DNA of 64,000 bases from Candidatus Obscuribacterales bacterium (GCA_021732085.1 JAKFVQ010000004.1:84418-148417), one strand, 5' to 3'. Positions 19,201 to 27,691 are shown, counted from the first letter of the stretch. Translations and numbers: made by a program. The notes: generated by a model from the letters alone, not told the origin.

Positions 19201-21361
19201 TGCAAATGGCGAAGCTAAAATAAAAGCAAAGTTGCCGGATAACCTGACGACATGGCGAGCATCTGCATCCTTTCTAAGCAAGAATACGGCGGCTGGCTAT
19301 GCACGTGGCACCATACTTGCCACAAAACCGATGGTCGCAAGAGTATCCCTGCCACGCTTCTTCACGCAAGATGATAAAGGTGTGGTCACCGCAATTATCC
19401 ACAACTTCACAGATCACGAACAAAGCGTCGACCTTGAATTACGACTAGGCGATCAGTTCAAAGCATCGCGGCCAATGAAGCAGACACTTAAAGTTGCTCC
19501 GCAAGGCGCCGGGCGTTTTACCTGGCCAGTGGACGTGCTGGGAGACGGAAAAACAAAAATCACTTTGATTGCACGCGGTGGTGGCACTGGTGATGCACTT
19601 GTTCAAGATCTAAACATTTTGGCACACACCTTCCCAGCTTTTGCCTACCACAACGGAATACTGAAGGATGTGAATGGCAAGATCGAATTGCCTTTAAAAC
19701 AATTCGGCGACGCGCGCGGCGGCACCGGCCAGTTCACACTAAAAATTTCTCCATCAGCAATCGGTCCCGTTCTGGGTAACTTCGATGAATTGATCGAATA
19801 TCCATATGGTTGCACCGAACAAACCATGAGCCGCATGATGCCCTCGGTTGTGGCAATGCAGCTGCATAAGAAATTAGGATTGCCCCTGAGCGCTGACATG
19901 GAAGATCTATTCAAACGGGTTTATCATGCAAGCTTGGCAAAACTTTTAGCGCATCACAACCCTGACGGCGGCTGGGGATGGTGGCAGGGTGACACAAGCA
20001 ATCTCTACCTCACTGCCTATGTGATGGAAGGCTTCCATTGGCTCAAGTCAGCGGGCTTCACCTACGATCAGGATACGAACCAAACGGGTAATCAGTGGCT
20101 AGAAGATAGATTGAACCAGATCAACATTCTGCCACCCTCACCGGATGAAATGACAGATCTATGTTACGCGTTCTACGCCCTTTCGCTGGATAAGCGAAAT
20201 GCCGAACTGTTTTCGAAATTCAAGGCGACTGTGTCACGCGCTAGCGCAGGACCAGAGGCACTATCATATCTTACGCTCGCTTACAAGAACCTGGGAATGG
20301 ACGCAGAAGCAAAACAATGCTACGCCGTCTTGAAAGAAATAGCGAATCAAACATGGGAGTACGTGAACTGGGAACATACGCCAGCTCTTCTAAAACGCAT
20401 GGGCTACAAGTACTCCTATGACTATAGCTATCGCTTCACGCCGGCGGAGAGCACCGCACTCGCATTCCGTGCCGCTCTCGCAATGGAGCCGGAGAATGAG
20501 AAGTATCTAGCCACAATTCGTAATTGGATTTTAATTCAACATGACGAACATGGATGGACTAATACGAAAGCGACCTCGCAAGTTTTTCTAGCTCTTTTAT
20601 CTGATGAAATGAAGATGGGCGGAAAGCGTCCAAGTAACTTCGAGGCAACTGCAAGCGTCGCAGGAAAGACTTTGGCATCCTACTTATTCAACCAATCTAA
20701 TCGATATTCAACAGAAAAGATTCTCAAGCTGCAACTTCTCGGAAACGAGGAGAAGATTACAATCACCAAAACAGGTCCAGGAAATCTGCATTACAGCTCA
20801 ACATTAGAGTACCTGCGGCGAATCCAGAAGGGAAAGAAAGTAGTACCGCGCTCCTCCCCACCTGATTTGACCGTGGAACGCCACTTCTACAAACTTGAAA
20901 GAACCAAAATACCAAACAGTGATGTTTGGACAACACGCGGCGTTCCTATCGAAGAGAAGGGCATTAAAACAGGCGACCTGATTCTCATGAAAGTGAAAAT
21001 CCACGCACCATTCGCGATGCCTTACATCAAAGTAGAAGCTCCACTACCGAGCGGCGCCGAGGTGATCAGCAAACAAGAGTCCATCCAAACACAAGACATT
21101 ACGCCAGATGGCGTTCAAAACAACGATCCCTCTTACTTCAATTATTGGTGGACGCATCAAGACATTCTGGACGATCGCATTGTCTTCTTCGTCACCCAAA
21201 TGAACGAAGGAAATGCCGAGTTCCAATCCCTACTCCGCATGGAAATGCCAGGCGAGCTGAACGCCAATCCCGTTAGCTTTGAAGGGATGTACACAAAAGC
21301 CATTCGAGGCTACTCCGAAGGCGACATGATCAAAGTCACCGAAACAACACCAGCTGAGTAA
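16289..21361 (+). CDS. Membrane-anchored bacterial alpha-2-macroglobulin
   Basis: A 1690-residue alpha-2-macroglobulin-family protein, a periplasmic protease trap. A cytoplasmic polar tail (residues 1-45, rich in D, S, N) precedes one membrane segment (about 49-67, LQFFGFLIVCYCAFLTFTL), so it is anchored as a signal-anchor protein rather than by a lipobox. Macroglobulin beta domains follow (MIIDKPIYRLGQTVQYKGF-type repeats starting near DIITDKPIYRLGQTV). The likely bait region is the Ala/Pro/Ser stretch near residues 900-950. The thioester motif CTEQ is intact at residues 1175-1178 within PYGCTEQTMSRM, followed by the alpha-alpha toroid (HHNPDGGWGWWQGD). The penicillin-binding-protein partner (pbpC) usual for the E. 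coli type is not adjacent. Confidence 0.95.
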   Translation: MTTDPKEPQDSNSSADDSAAPNNGANQSSSDEASKARVKKAWSRFRPLLQFFGFLIVCYCAFLTFTLSPRLRACLGPLFSSMNHVYSSARQPSISIPTGKSMELLLDGSGSTSCHVKVYKYDKTFSPDLASLDDPDHIIPYPKLELSQIAQQQVNGTVVWESDKNLRYVDINRYEDIVSLPNTLTPGDYFYIITMNGHQENIEQRTVAGAFRVSDLSFLVKTAPNLLLVRAFNVKTMKPVQDANVRLYSRTGDRKFNPAASTFKTGADGVARITEGQNFNSQIPAPILLVESGPSRATMASDYPSQNWHSQIDNYVTPYESAMMNDLMDIITDKPIYRLGQTVQYKGFLRRYKVSGGFEAPLANESVPIEIRDPEGNTFLNTNTKTGAAGDFAGSFTIPADGKTGSYSINPIDHPNSSVSVQILQYRKPEYEVSIQPEKPFVLMGQKAKAKVIAKYFFGGPVAGAQVKYTINRNVSWGIRDRIFGVEPACAFFGISAEDRYTRSNPATESYTQDSAPINGMGLTNDKGELEIAFDTKQLPTDSPYDDGNQAQNYTVSATITDLSRKSVDSTGDALATPGNFALSLKTDSCASKPGQKITAKTEAKDYYGKAVAMRDIEFSLEKWTYDSTAKKWVKNVVATASGRTGADGKTSAEIQVPSDYKGYEIMLCARAKDSDGHEVMDYNSLWMSSWADRNQEFSIDLDKLVYEPGDTVKAAVKLPEELRKKKLIGLASIDGTTIFSHKCIDSSDQAALVEFPIQDNFAPQCTLRVSLIDEDLNQHFQETELKVYPKNSLLDVAVKPSKEKLEPGETAELNIKAKTADGKPASNTSVVLSLVDESIYAVSEDTHPNIVQFFQTTRPSYVSTFVSCQPIEHHSLSDLPWFHLENLDAQVFGQLSQSSAKKRYAEGAMMDAVAPASMPAPMSPKSAMTRRKSEESDGAAAPTDKSAGKEPVIRSDFKDTAFFSGSILTDANGEAKIKAKLPDNLTTWRASASFLSKNTAAGYARGTILATKPMVARVSLPRFFTQDDKGVVTAIIHNFTDHEQSVDLELRLGDQFKASRPMKQTLKVAPQGAGRFTWPVDVLGDGKTKITLIARGGGTGDALVQDLNILAHTFPAFAYHNGILKDVNGKIELPLKQFGDARGGTGQFTLKISPSAIGPVLGNFDELIEYPYGCTEQTMSRMMPSVVAMQLHKKLGLPLSADMEDLFKRVYHASLAKLLAHHNPDGGWGWWQGDTSNLYLTAYVMEGFHWLKSAGFTYDQDTNQTGNQWLEDRLNQINILPPSPDEMTDLCYAFYALSLDKRNAELFSKFKATVSRASAGPEALSYLTLAYKNLGMDAEAKQCYAVLKEIANQTWEYVNWEHTPALLKRMGYKYSYDYSYRFTPAESTALAFRAALAMEPENEKYLATIRNWILIQHDEHGWTNTKATSQVFLALLSDEMKMGGKRPSNFEATASVAGKTLASYLFNQSNRYSTEKILKLQLLGNEEKITITKTGPGNLHYSSTLEYLRRIQKGKKVVPRSSPPDLTVERHFYKLERTKIPNSDVWTTRGVPIEEKGIKTGDLILMKVKIHAPFAMPYIKVEAPLPSGAEVISKQESIQTQDITPDGVQNNDPSYFNYWWTHQDILDDRIVFFVTQMNEGNAEFQSLLRMEMPGELNANPVSFEGMYTKAIRGYSEGDMIKVTETTPAE

Positions 21362-21462
21362 CTGGCGCACGTTCTAAGAGTGAGTTAAGGACAGGAAAAC
21401 GTGCAAACTCACAAGCTCCACAGCTAACTGATACCTTACTCAGCCACAAAACATGAGCCCCG

Positions 21463-21471
21463 TGCTATAAA
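21463..21471 (+). promoter_or_regulatory. Candidate extended -10 promoter for the 21496 operon
   Basis: TATAAA at 21466-21471 has a T-G one base upstream (TGC-TATAAA pattern, an extended -10). No good -35 box is visible. Transcription would start near 21478, about 18 nt before the ATG at 21496, leaving just room for its GGAG ribosome site. Confidence 0.35.
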
Positions 21472-21495
21472 GGGGTCTTCAATCGGAGACTACCC

Positions 21496-22494
21496 ATGCA
21501 GCCATCCATCTCGCGCCCATTGTGTGTTTCGTTGGCAACGATATCGATGACTTCCATGCTCACCCTCACCCCTTGCGCTGAGGCCAGGGGACGTTTCGTT
21601 TTGCCGAGCTGCCCACTCGTAAAAGCGGATGAAGATCAAAAGAAGAAGCTGCCTACAGTAAAACTAGGCGAGAACTTCGAAGAGAAGACTCAAGAACAAA
21701 CACCATCCACACTCGAGCAAGCACAAAAGGCTAACCTTATGCCGCTTGCCATTAATCAAACCAAAAGTGAGATGGGAAAATCAGAAAGGCTTCAACTCGA
21801 CTCGGCAAATCAACAGCTTGCAGAATTGTGGCAAGCAACAATTGAACAGTCGGAAGATATAAAGATGGCTGTGTCATTGATGCAACCGAATTCGGACAAA
21901 AAACATACCGCCGCTCAGGCAGCGCGAATGCTAAGCGGGTTACTTTTTGGAGCTTCATCACTGCTTGTCCCTGCAATACCAGGAGCTACAAGAATACCGG
22001 CGCAACTTGCACTAGGAACCGCAGACGGCTTAGTCGGCCGCATGATCGGCGCGCCAAAGAATGAAAAAGGTCCGGTAACGGCAGAGCAATCCACTCTGAT
22101 TTATTTAGTTGTCCGTTCCTACTCAAACCGATTGCAGGATGATTTTCAGCAGTATCGGCTCGCTGTAACTGAACTCGACTGCGCAAAGAAATTGGTTAGC
22201 GATGAAAAGCAAGTGATCGAGGCGGCACCTTTTCTGAGGGAAGATCCGCTGACCGTGATGCGAGTGGCTCATGCACTCGATGCCGAACAGCTGGCAAAAA
22301 ACAAAGTTGATTTATTTCGGCAAAGATTAAGCATACTTGCCGGTGCCGTAGCTGTTGAAAAATTAGATAAAAGCATCCAAGAAGAGAAGCTTGCTTTACT
22401 TGAGCTTATTGGAACACCTGACGACAAGATCCCTTTAATTCCAGGGAAGTCGGCCGACGGTGGTAGCACTCAGAAGCAAGAGCTAAACAACTAA
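21496..22494 (+). CDS. Secreted helical protein of unknown function
   Basis: A 332-residue protein starting at ATG 21496, with GGAG 7 nt upstream. The N-terminus (VSLATISMTSMLTLTPCAEA) looks like a signal peptide. The mature part is mostly helical: a coiled-coil-like region QLDSANQQLAELWQATIEQ, a hydrophobic/glycine stretch ARMLSGLLFGASSLLVPAIPG (about residues 140-165, possibly membrane-associated), then a long helical C-terminal half (YSNRLQDDFQQYRLAVTELD, ALDAEQLAKNKVDLFRQRL). It has the look of an outer-membrane-efflux or periplasmic helical-bundle protein but no family is recognisable. It is the first gene of a three-gene run with 10 bp before the nucleosidase gene. Confidence 0.78.
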   Translation: MQPSISRPLCVSLATISMTSMLTLTPCAEARGRFVLPSCPLVKADEDQKKKLPTVKLGENFEEKTQEQTPSTLEQAQKANLMPLAINQTKSEMGKSERLQLDSANQQLAELWQATIEQSEDIKMAVSLMQPNSDKKHTAAQAARMLSGLLFGASSLLVPAIPGATRIPAQLALGTADGLVGRMIGAPKNEKGPVTAEQSTLIYLVVRSYSNRLQDDFQQYRLAVTELDCAKKLVSDEKQVIEAAPFLREDPLTVMRVAHALDAEQLAKNKVDLFRQRLSILAGAVAVEKLDKSIQEEKLALLELIGTPDDKIPLIPGKSADGGSTQKQELNN

Positions 22495-22504
22495 TTCTGC
22501 CCCC

Positions 22505-23242
22505 ATGTCACTGGCTGATCATTTCACCACTAAAAGAAAATTGTTGATTTGCTCCGCCACATCAATTGAGCTCAATGCTTTTCTCTCTGGCATGGGAGAA
22601 GCACAAGAATCGGACGATCTTAAGCCGTGGCAGCTAGCCCACTTCGAAAGATTCTCAATTCTGAAAACCGGAGTTGGAAAGACGAATGCTGCAGCTGCAT
22701 TAGCTGCAGTACTAACGCAATCGGCTGCATTGGTCGGACCAAGATTCATAAGCGTATTGAATGTAGGCATAGCCGGAGCCTTATCCAATACACTACAGAT
22801 TGGCAAGTCAGTCTTGTCTGATTCAATGATTTTGGCTGATGAAGGGACGCCGCTGGCTGGTTCACCGAATTGGCGTTCGCTTGAAGAGGGTGGGTTTGCA
22901 ATTAACAAGTTCACATGCAAGCAAAATCCTTGGTGGCACTTCCTCGCGAGTATCGTGGACGCGGTTGGTCCGATTGCCACGATCTCAACAATCTCTGGTA
23001 CTGCCGAACTTGCAGAACGATATGTGGAGCGCACATCAGCATTAGCAGAAGGAATGGAAGGCGCAGCGATTGCAATGGTCTGTTCTCATTTTGAAATTGA
23101 TTGCGCGGAGCTGCGTACAATTAGCAATGTATGCGGCAACAGCAATCGCGAAGAAAACCCGTGGGACTTTCCTGCGGCGCTAAATAAATTGCGTTCATTG
23201 GGAGCACTCGTCAAAGAGAAAGATAGCGTCATCAAAGAATAA
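22505..23242 (+). CDS. mqnB: Futalosine hydrolase-like nucleosidase
   Basis: A 245-residue member of the purine nucleoside phosphorylase/MTA-SAH nucleosidase family. Visible markers are the N-terminal LLICSATSIELNAFL, the glycine-rich ILKTGVGKTNAAAALAAVL, the sugar-binding VLNVGIAGAL and the catalytic region AEGMEGAAIAMVC, with Glu in M-E-G, followed by RTISNVCG. This set, rather than that of MTAN (which ends in a VRxISD segment), matches futalosine hydrolase, which removes hypoxanthine in the futalosine route to menaquinone. The other mqn genes are not in the window. There is no clear ribosome site; translation may couple to the upstream gene 10 bp away. Confidence 0.8.
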   Translation: MSLADHFTTKRKLLICSATSIELNAFLSGMGEAQESDDLKPWQLAHFERFSILKTGVGKTNAAAALAAVLTQSAALVGPRFISVLNVGIAGALSNTLQIGKSVLSDSMILADEGTPLAGSPNWRSLEEGGFAINKFTCKQNPWWHFLASIVDAVGPIATISTISGTAELAERYVERTSALAEGMEGAAIAMVCSHFEIDCAELRTISNVCGNSNREENPWDFPAALNKLRSLGALVKEKDSVIKE

Positions 23243-23244
23243 TT

Positions 23245-23874
23245 ATGTATCTAAAGACCACAGAAATTGATTTTGAAACGAGCTACAAGATTCTCATCGG
23301 AAGCGTCGTTCCGCGCCCAATCGCTTGGGTATCCACCACGAGCAAGTCAGGCATTAATAATCTTGCTCCGTTCTCTTTCTTCAACGCGGTTAGTTCGGCC
23401 CCGCCAATCATTGTGTTTTCTGCCGGTTTGAAATCCGTGAAAACGGAGGACGGCTACGAAGTGGGGGCCAAGGATACGCTAAAGAACATAAAAGATACTA
23501 GCGAATTTGTGGTGAACATTGTTAGCCGTAGCCTGGTGGAAAAGATGAACCAGACCAGCGCAAACTACCCACCCGAGGTCAGCGAATTCGACGCTGTCGG
23601 TCTCACGCCCGTGGCATCACATATAGTATCACCACCGCGAGTAGGGGAGTCACTCGTCAGCCTTGAATGCAGGCTATATCAACACATCGAATTCGGCAAG
23701 GAAGCTGGCGCCGGCAATCTTGTCATTGGTGAAGTTGTCTGCTTTCATGTTGATGACAGCGTTTACAAGAATGGTCACATCGACGTAGATCTATTGGATC
23801 CGGTTGGCAGGCTGGCGGGCATAAGCTATTGCACCGTCAAAGACCGCTTTGACATAGCGCGCCCTAAACTTTAG
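23245..23874 (+). CDS. Flavin reductase-family protein (FMN split barrel)
   Basis: A 209-residue flavin-reductase-like FMN-binding split-barrel protein. The opening is characteristic: SYKILIGSVVPRPIAWVSTTSKSG then NNLAPFSFFNAVSSAPPIIVFSAG, the FMN-contacting strands, and later EFVVNIVS, GESLVSLECRLYQHIEFG and LVIGEVVCFHVDD. Members reduce flavin with NAD(P)H or serve as oxidoreductases. It begins 2 bp after the nucleosidase stop codon, so the two are almost certainly co-transcribed. The substrate is unknown; a link with quinone chemistry is inferred only from position. Confidence 0.9.
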   Translation: MYLKTTEIDFETSYKILIGSVVPRPIAWVSTTSKSGINNLAPFSFFNAVSSAPPIIVFSAGLKSVKTEDGYEVGAKDTLKNIKDTSEFVVNIVSRSLVEKMNQTSANYPPEVSEFDAVGLTPVASHIVSPPRVGESLVSLECRLYQHIEFGKEAGAGNLVIGEVVCFHVDDSVYKNGHIDVDLLDPVGRLAGISYCTVKDRFDIARPKL

Positions 23875-24110
23875 GCAATAAGCCGAACCATCTCAAGTAC
23901 CGCATCAGAACTCATCCCTCGAAAGATGGATAGAGATCAAAAAATAGGGAAATCAATAGCAGATTTAACCACTTTTGCCCTTGTTAGACATTGGCCGAAT
24001 GATGACATTATTAGTATACTGTTCTAATCTGGCAATCTTTCTCTATATTCCATATTCGACGCCACTGCGTTTGGCCTTGGCGCGAGCACACAACCCACAG
24101 GGGGAATTGT

Positions 24111-24359
24111 ATGCGCGTAGAACTCGTCTATACACCTGGATGCACTTCGTACAAAAAAGCCCTTCACTTGCTTGAAACGGTAATTGCCGAAGAGCGACTT
24201 CCACTATATGTTGAACTTCACGAAACCGGCGAAGGGCAGAAACCGTGCATCAAGCTTGATGGCGAGACGCTCAGCGATTCGGCTCATCATTGCGTGGAAG
24301 AATTGCGAGCGCTTATTTCACGGCGCTGGCATGACTTAACCCATATGCTAGTACACTAA
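24111..24359 (+). CDS. Small thioredoxin-fold protein lacking the second Cys
   Basis: An 82-residue protein at ATG 24111, with a GGGGGA ribosome site 5 nt upstream. The first strand and helix read VELVYTPGCTSYKKALHLLE: the thioredoxin-like beta-alpha start with one Cys, but the position of the resolving Cys is Tyr. A second half with PCIKLDGETLSDSAHHCVEEL follows, including two more Cys. It may be a redox-inactive or monothiol variant of the glutaredoxin/DUF2703-like small thioredoxins. A weak promoter candidate (TTGGCC, 18 bp, TATACT) lies near 23992-24021. Confidence 0.72.
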   Translation: MRVELVYTPGCTSYKKALHLLETVIAEERLPLYVELHETGEGQKPCIKLDGETLSDSAHHCVEELRALISRRWHDLTHMLVH

Positions 24360-24397
24360 TTTGTAAGCGTTGTTAGCCTAGCTCAGCTGGGAAGCGT

Positions 24398-24403
24398 TAT
24401 AAT
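24398..24403 (+). promoter_or_regulatory. Candidate -10 box upstream of the 24453 gene
   Basis: A perfect TATAAT lies about 50 bp before the GTG start at 24453. The nearest -35-like TTGTTA is 22 bp upstream, too far to be convincing, so only the -10 element is proposed. Confidence 0.3.
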
Positions 24404-24452
24404 TTCTGCCTTGAGATGGCGTCCGCCGTCCCGGGGTAAGGATTAGTGCGCA

Positions 24453-24878
24453 GTGGCAGAATCACAGGAACCAGCCGCGGAAAAAACAGATTCGCAGCCT
24501 TCCGGCGCTTCGAATACGCCAGAAAATACGAATTCTGCCGTTTCAGTGCGCCCTAACAATAAATCCAATTACGACTGGGTGTCACCTATTGTTTTGTGTG
24601 CCCTCTTGATCATACTGATCTCCGCTACGCGGGTTTACATTGGCGGTCCGGATGGCATGCTTGTCGTCTGGAAAGGTGAGCTGAGCTTCAATGAAACGGT
24701 AGTGAACCTTGCCGACTATGTTGACCTGCCGAAATCTGAACTGGCCAAGCATCCCCAGCTGTTTATGCAAATGGAAGAAATGGACCTGCTAAACCCAAGC
24801 TATGAAAGACCTCTAAAGCGTAAACGAATTAGAAAAAATTCCGGTGAAAGCGAAGGCGCGCAATCCACAGTACCATAA
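24453..24878 (+). CDS. Single-pass membrane protein of unknown function
   Basis: A 141-residue protein starting at GTG 24453, with GGGGTAAGGA about 10 nt upstream. The first 45 residues are polar and Glu/Ser/Asn-rich, followed by one membrane segment (about 47-62, VSPIVLCALLIILISAT) and a roughly 45-residue domain outside it (YIGGPDGMLVVWKGELSFNETVVNLADYVDLPKSELAKHP), ending in a basic tail (RPLKRKRIRK). No family recognised. It lies 145 bp before the MBOAT gene on the same strand, so it may belong to that locus. Confidence 0.72.
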   Translation: MAESQEPAAEKTDSQPSGASNTPENTNSAVSVRPNNKSNYDWVSPIVLCALLIILISATRVYIGGPDGMLVVWKGELSFNETVVNLADYVDLPKSELAKHPQLFMQMEEMDLLNPSYERPLKRKRIRKNSGESEGAQSTVP

Positions 24879-25023
24879 GTCTTTCCCGCCTTCATGCAAG
24901 CATTAATTAGCTCACAAGCTGAACTGGTGGACTTTTGTCTTAGTCCAGCGATATCATTGCTGACAACTGGCAACTGGAGCATCCTGTTACCAGTTAAGTT
25001 GGCGTTCCGGACCTGGCTGAGAC

Positions 25024-26475
25024 ATGCTGTTTAACTCAATCAAATACGCGCTGTTTCTGCCCATAGTGGCGGTTCTTTTCTGGGTTCTGCCGCAAAGATT
25101 CCGCGTGCCATTGCTACTAGCAGCCAGCTACTTCTTCTACATGAGCTGGCGCCCGATCTACATCTTTCTAATTCTCGGACTCACAATCGGCAATTACTAT
25201 GCTGGATTGCTGATAGCCGAGCGACCGCAGGCAAAGAAGTTTTGGATGATAACGGCTGTTACAGCCAATCTTCTCGTCCTTGTTTACTTCAAATACGCGT
25301 ATTTCGCTGACGAAACTCTTGCAGCAATGCTTAAGCCAGCAGGAGTCACGGTCCCGGCGATACCATTTGAAATCATACTGCCTTTGGGTATCTCTTTCTT
25401 CGTTTTTGAATTCATCCACTACATTGTGGATATTTATCGAGGCGGGACGCCAGTAAAATCATTCATGGGCTTCTCGCTTTTCGCCAGTTTTTTCCCGACA
25501 CAAATTGCTGGACCGATAAAGCGCTACCAGGATTTCGTTCCCCAATTTCTAGCTGAAGCGAAGTTCTCACCAGCATGCCTTGATGAAGGTGTGACGCTGA
25601 TTCTTTTCGGCTTGTTCAAAAAGGTAATGATTGCCGACAACCTTTCCTTTTTTGTCCAGGGCGGTTTCTCGAATCCCCAGCTATTCACCGGCCTTGATCT
25701 CTGGCTTTTCACTTACGCATTTGCATTCCAAATCTACTTCGACTTTTCAGGCTACACCGACATCGCGCGCGGTTCGGCAAAACTATTTGGATACAAGGTG
25801 CCAATCAATTTCAACTTGCCATATCTAGCCAATAACATGGCGAACTTCTGGCATCGCTGGCACATATCGCTCTCCACATGGCTGCGGGACTACCTGTTCA
25901 TTCCGCTTGGCGGCTCGCGTTGCAGCAAGTGGTTGAACTATAGAAATCTCTTCCTAACAATGGCTCTTGGTGGCTTGTGGCACGGCGCTGCAGCTCACTT
26001 TTTCTTCTGGGGAGTATTTCACGGTGTCGCACTAATCGTGCATAAAGAGTTCCAGAACGTGCAAGAAATGGTGGCACCGCTTAAACAGTTTGTACAATCC
26101 AAGTTTGGAAATGTGCTGTCAGTAATTTTGACTTTCCATGCCGTCTGCATCAGCTGGGTTCTATTCCGCGCCGAGACAAATGAAGCTTGCGTCTCTATTC
26201 TAAAGAAGATGTTCTTCCTTGAACCGATCCAGCAAGGCGCTTCGATGCTCGCTATGAAGCTACCGGAAATAAACCATCCGCTCATTTATCCTTCCATTTA
26301 CATCTTGCTGCCATTGCTTGTTGCGTCCCATTTCGTCATGGGCTACGTCAATGAGAAAAAGCTCCTAGACCGCGTACCAAAGAGCATGAAAGCAGTTTAC
26401 TGTTTTGCACTAATGGTAATCATTCTGGCGTTTTCGCCCGACAAGTCACCACGCTTCATTTACTTCCAGTTCTAG
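25024..26475 (+). CDS. MBOAT-family O-acyltransferase
   Basis: A 483-residue multi-pass membrane-bound O-acyltransferase of the AlgI/DltB/PatA class. The fold marks are clear: the N-terminal membrane segments (KYALFLPIVAVLFWVLP), LPLGISFFVFEFIHYIVDIYRG, FASFFPTQIAGPIKRY, the characteristic FWHRWHISLSTWLRDYLFIP (about residues 275-292) and the catalytic-His segment GGLWHGAAAHFFFWGVFHG (His at about 320). Such enzymes pass acyl groups across the membrane to exopolysaccharide, peptidoglycan or other surface polymers. The SGNH gene starts 8 bp after its stop, the standard pairing for this system. Confidence 0.95.
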   Translation: MLFNSIKYALFLPIVAVLFWVLPQRFRVPLLLAASYFFYMSWRPIYIFLILGLTIGNYYAGLLIAERPQAKKFWMITAVTANLLVLVYFKYAYFADETLAAMLKPAGVTVPAIPFEIILPLGISFFVFEFIHYIVDIYRGGTPVKSFMGFSLFASFFPTQIAGPIKRYQDFVPQFLAEAKFSPACLDEGVTLILFGLFKKVMIADNLSFFVQGGFSNPQLFTGLDLWLFTYAFAFQIYFDFSGYTDIARGSAKLFGYKVPINFNLPYLANNMANFWHRWHISLSTWLRDYLFIPLGGSRCSKWLNYRNLFLTMALGGLWHGAAAHFFFWGVFHGVALIVHKEFQNVQEMVAPLKQFVQSKFGNVLSVILTFHAVCISWVLFRAETNEACVSILKKMFFLEPIQQGASMLAMKLPEINHPLIYPSIYILLPLLVASHFVMGYVNEKKLLDRVPKSMKAVYCFALMVIILAFSPDKSPRFIYFQF

Positions 26476-26483
26476 GAGTGCGC

Positions 26484-27668
26484 ATGAATTTTGCAGGACA
26501 ACTGAAAGAACTGGTGAAAACAAGCTATGTTACTTGGGCTTTTATCGCCTTTATTGCTTGCGATCTTTTTTGTCATGTAGCCTGGCCTAGTCTCAAATTG
26601 GATCATTTTGCTTCGCCCCACCACAGCATGGTTTGGTGGAACATTGACGATTTTCGTAAGCAGAAAGAGAATCCGGATATTGTATTGATCGGCTCTTCCC
26701 TTCTTATGCATGCCCTGCATGGAGGCGATGCTGAGTATCTGCAGGTTCCGCAAAATGAAGTCTTCCACCACAAATCTGTGATGTTAGAGAATCTCCTGAA
26801 GGAAAAGACCGGGGCCAATGTAAAAACATTCGCTTTCCCGCTAGCAGGACAAATGGCTTCTGATGCCTATGCTTTGACAAGTACACTGCTAACCGGAAGC
26901 CGCACACCGAAAGCTATTGTTTATACGATTGCGCCACGCGATTTTATGGATAACACCTTAGCTCATCCTGCAAGCACTGAAATCTTCAAATTCATGAATC
27001 ACTTGGGCGGTGTCCAAGATGTTGCATGGGATGCGCGCCCAGGCTTCCTCGACAAGGTCGAATACGGTTTGGAAAAGTTGAGCGCGATCTACGATCATCG
27101 CCAATACCTCGTTTATCTTCAGCACAAGTACGCCCAATCGGTGCTTAGGTTGATGGGGTTCAAAAACCCTGACGAAATACATACGCCATTTGAATTGCGC
27201 CGCCTTGCACTTCTTGATCTTCCTGAGAGCACTGGCGTAAACGAACGTTTTGCTGGACCGAATCTGAAGTATGCTTACACAGATAACACAGCTGAATATT
27301 GCATGCGCTACCAGCCATTCAAAGAAAAACCCTTCCGCACTCAAGTTGAGTATTTGGAAAGATTTCTCGGCTACTGCAAACAGAAAGGTATTCAGGTTGT
27401 TCTCGTGAACATGCCTTTGCTAGAGCAGAATATACAATTGTTGCCGCCAGGCTCCTATGATTTGTACAAATCCAACGTGCAGCAATTGGCAACGAAGTAT
27501 GATGCGCGCTTCCTTGACATGCAGGATTCAACGACATTCACCAAAGAAATGTATTGCGACAGCGCGCATATGAACGGACCCGGTGGCATGAAGTTTTTCA
27601 GCCTGCTTAGCGACAAACTCGCGAATGACACAAAGCTCGCCATTGGAAAAAAAAACACATGGCAATGA
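26484..27668 (+). CDS. Membrane-anchored SGNH/AlgX-type acyltransferase partner
   Basis: A 394-residue protein with one N-terminal membrane segment (YVTWAFIAFIACDLFCHVAW) and an exported SGNH-hydrolase-like domain. Block I is DIVLIGSSLLMHAL (Ser about residue 71); block V is CDSAHMNGPGGMKFF, giving the Asp-x-x-His pair. Proteins of this type (AlgJ/AlgX, DltD-like) transfer the acyl group delivered by the MBOAT protein onto the polymer. ATG 26484 is chosen because AGGAG lies 5 nt upstream; a GTG at 26478 would overlap it. A run of nine A near 27647-27656, close to the end, could promote slippage. Confidence 0.87.
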   Translation: MNFAGQLKELVKTSYVTWAFIAFIACDLFCHVAWPSLKLDHFASPHHSMVWWNIDDFRKQKENPDIVLIGSSLLMHALHGGDAEYLQVPQNEVFHHKSVMLENLLKEKTGANVKTFAFPLAGQMASDAYALTSTLLTGSRTPKAIVYTIAPRDFMDNTLAHPASTEIFKFMNHLGGVQDVAWDARPGFLDKVEYGLEKLSAIYDHRQYLVYLQHKYAQSVLRLMGFKNPDEIHTPFELRRLALLDLPESTGVNERFAGPNLKYAYTDNTAEYCMRYQPFKEKPFRTQVEYLERFLGYCKQKGIQVVLVNMPLLEQNIQLLPPGSYDLYKSNVQQLATKYDARFLDMQDSTTFTKEMYCDSAHMNGPGGMKFFSLLSDKLANDTKLAIGKKNTWQ

Positions 27669-27691
27669 CTAGAAAGGGAAGCTCAAGCTAA

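Noticed and set aside
21367..21404. Inverted repeat GCACGTT / AACGTGC after the macroglobulin gene as terminator
   Set aside because: Stem only 7 bp with a 24-nt loop and no T-run; not a convincing terminator.
24375..24395. tRNA-like D-arm sequence (TAGCTCAGCTGGGAAG pattern)
   Set aside because: The D-arm consensus is nearly matched, but no acceptor stem, anticodon stem or T-arm (GGTTCGAATCC type) follows; instead a TATAAT and a coding start lie downstream.
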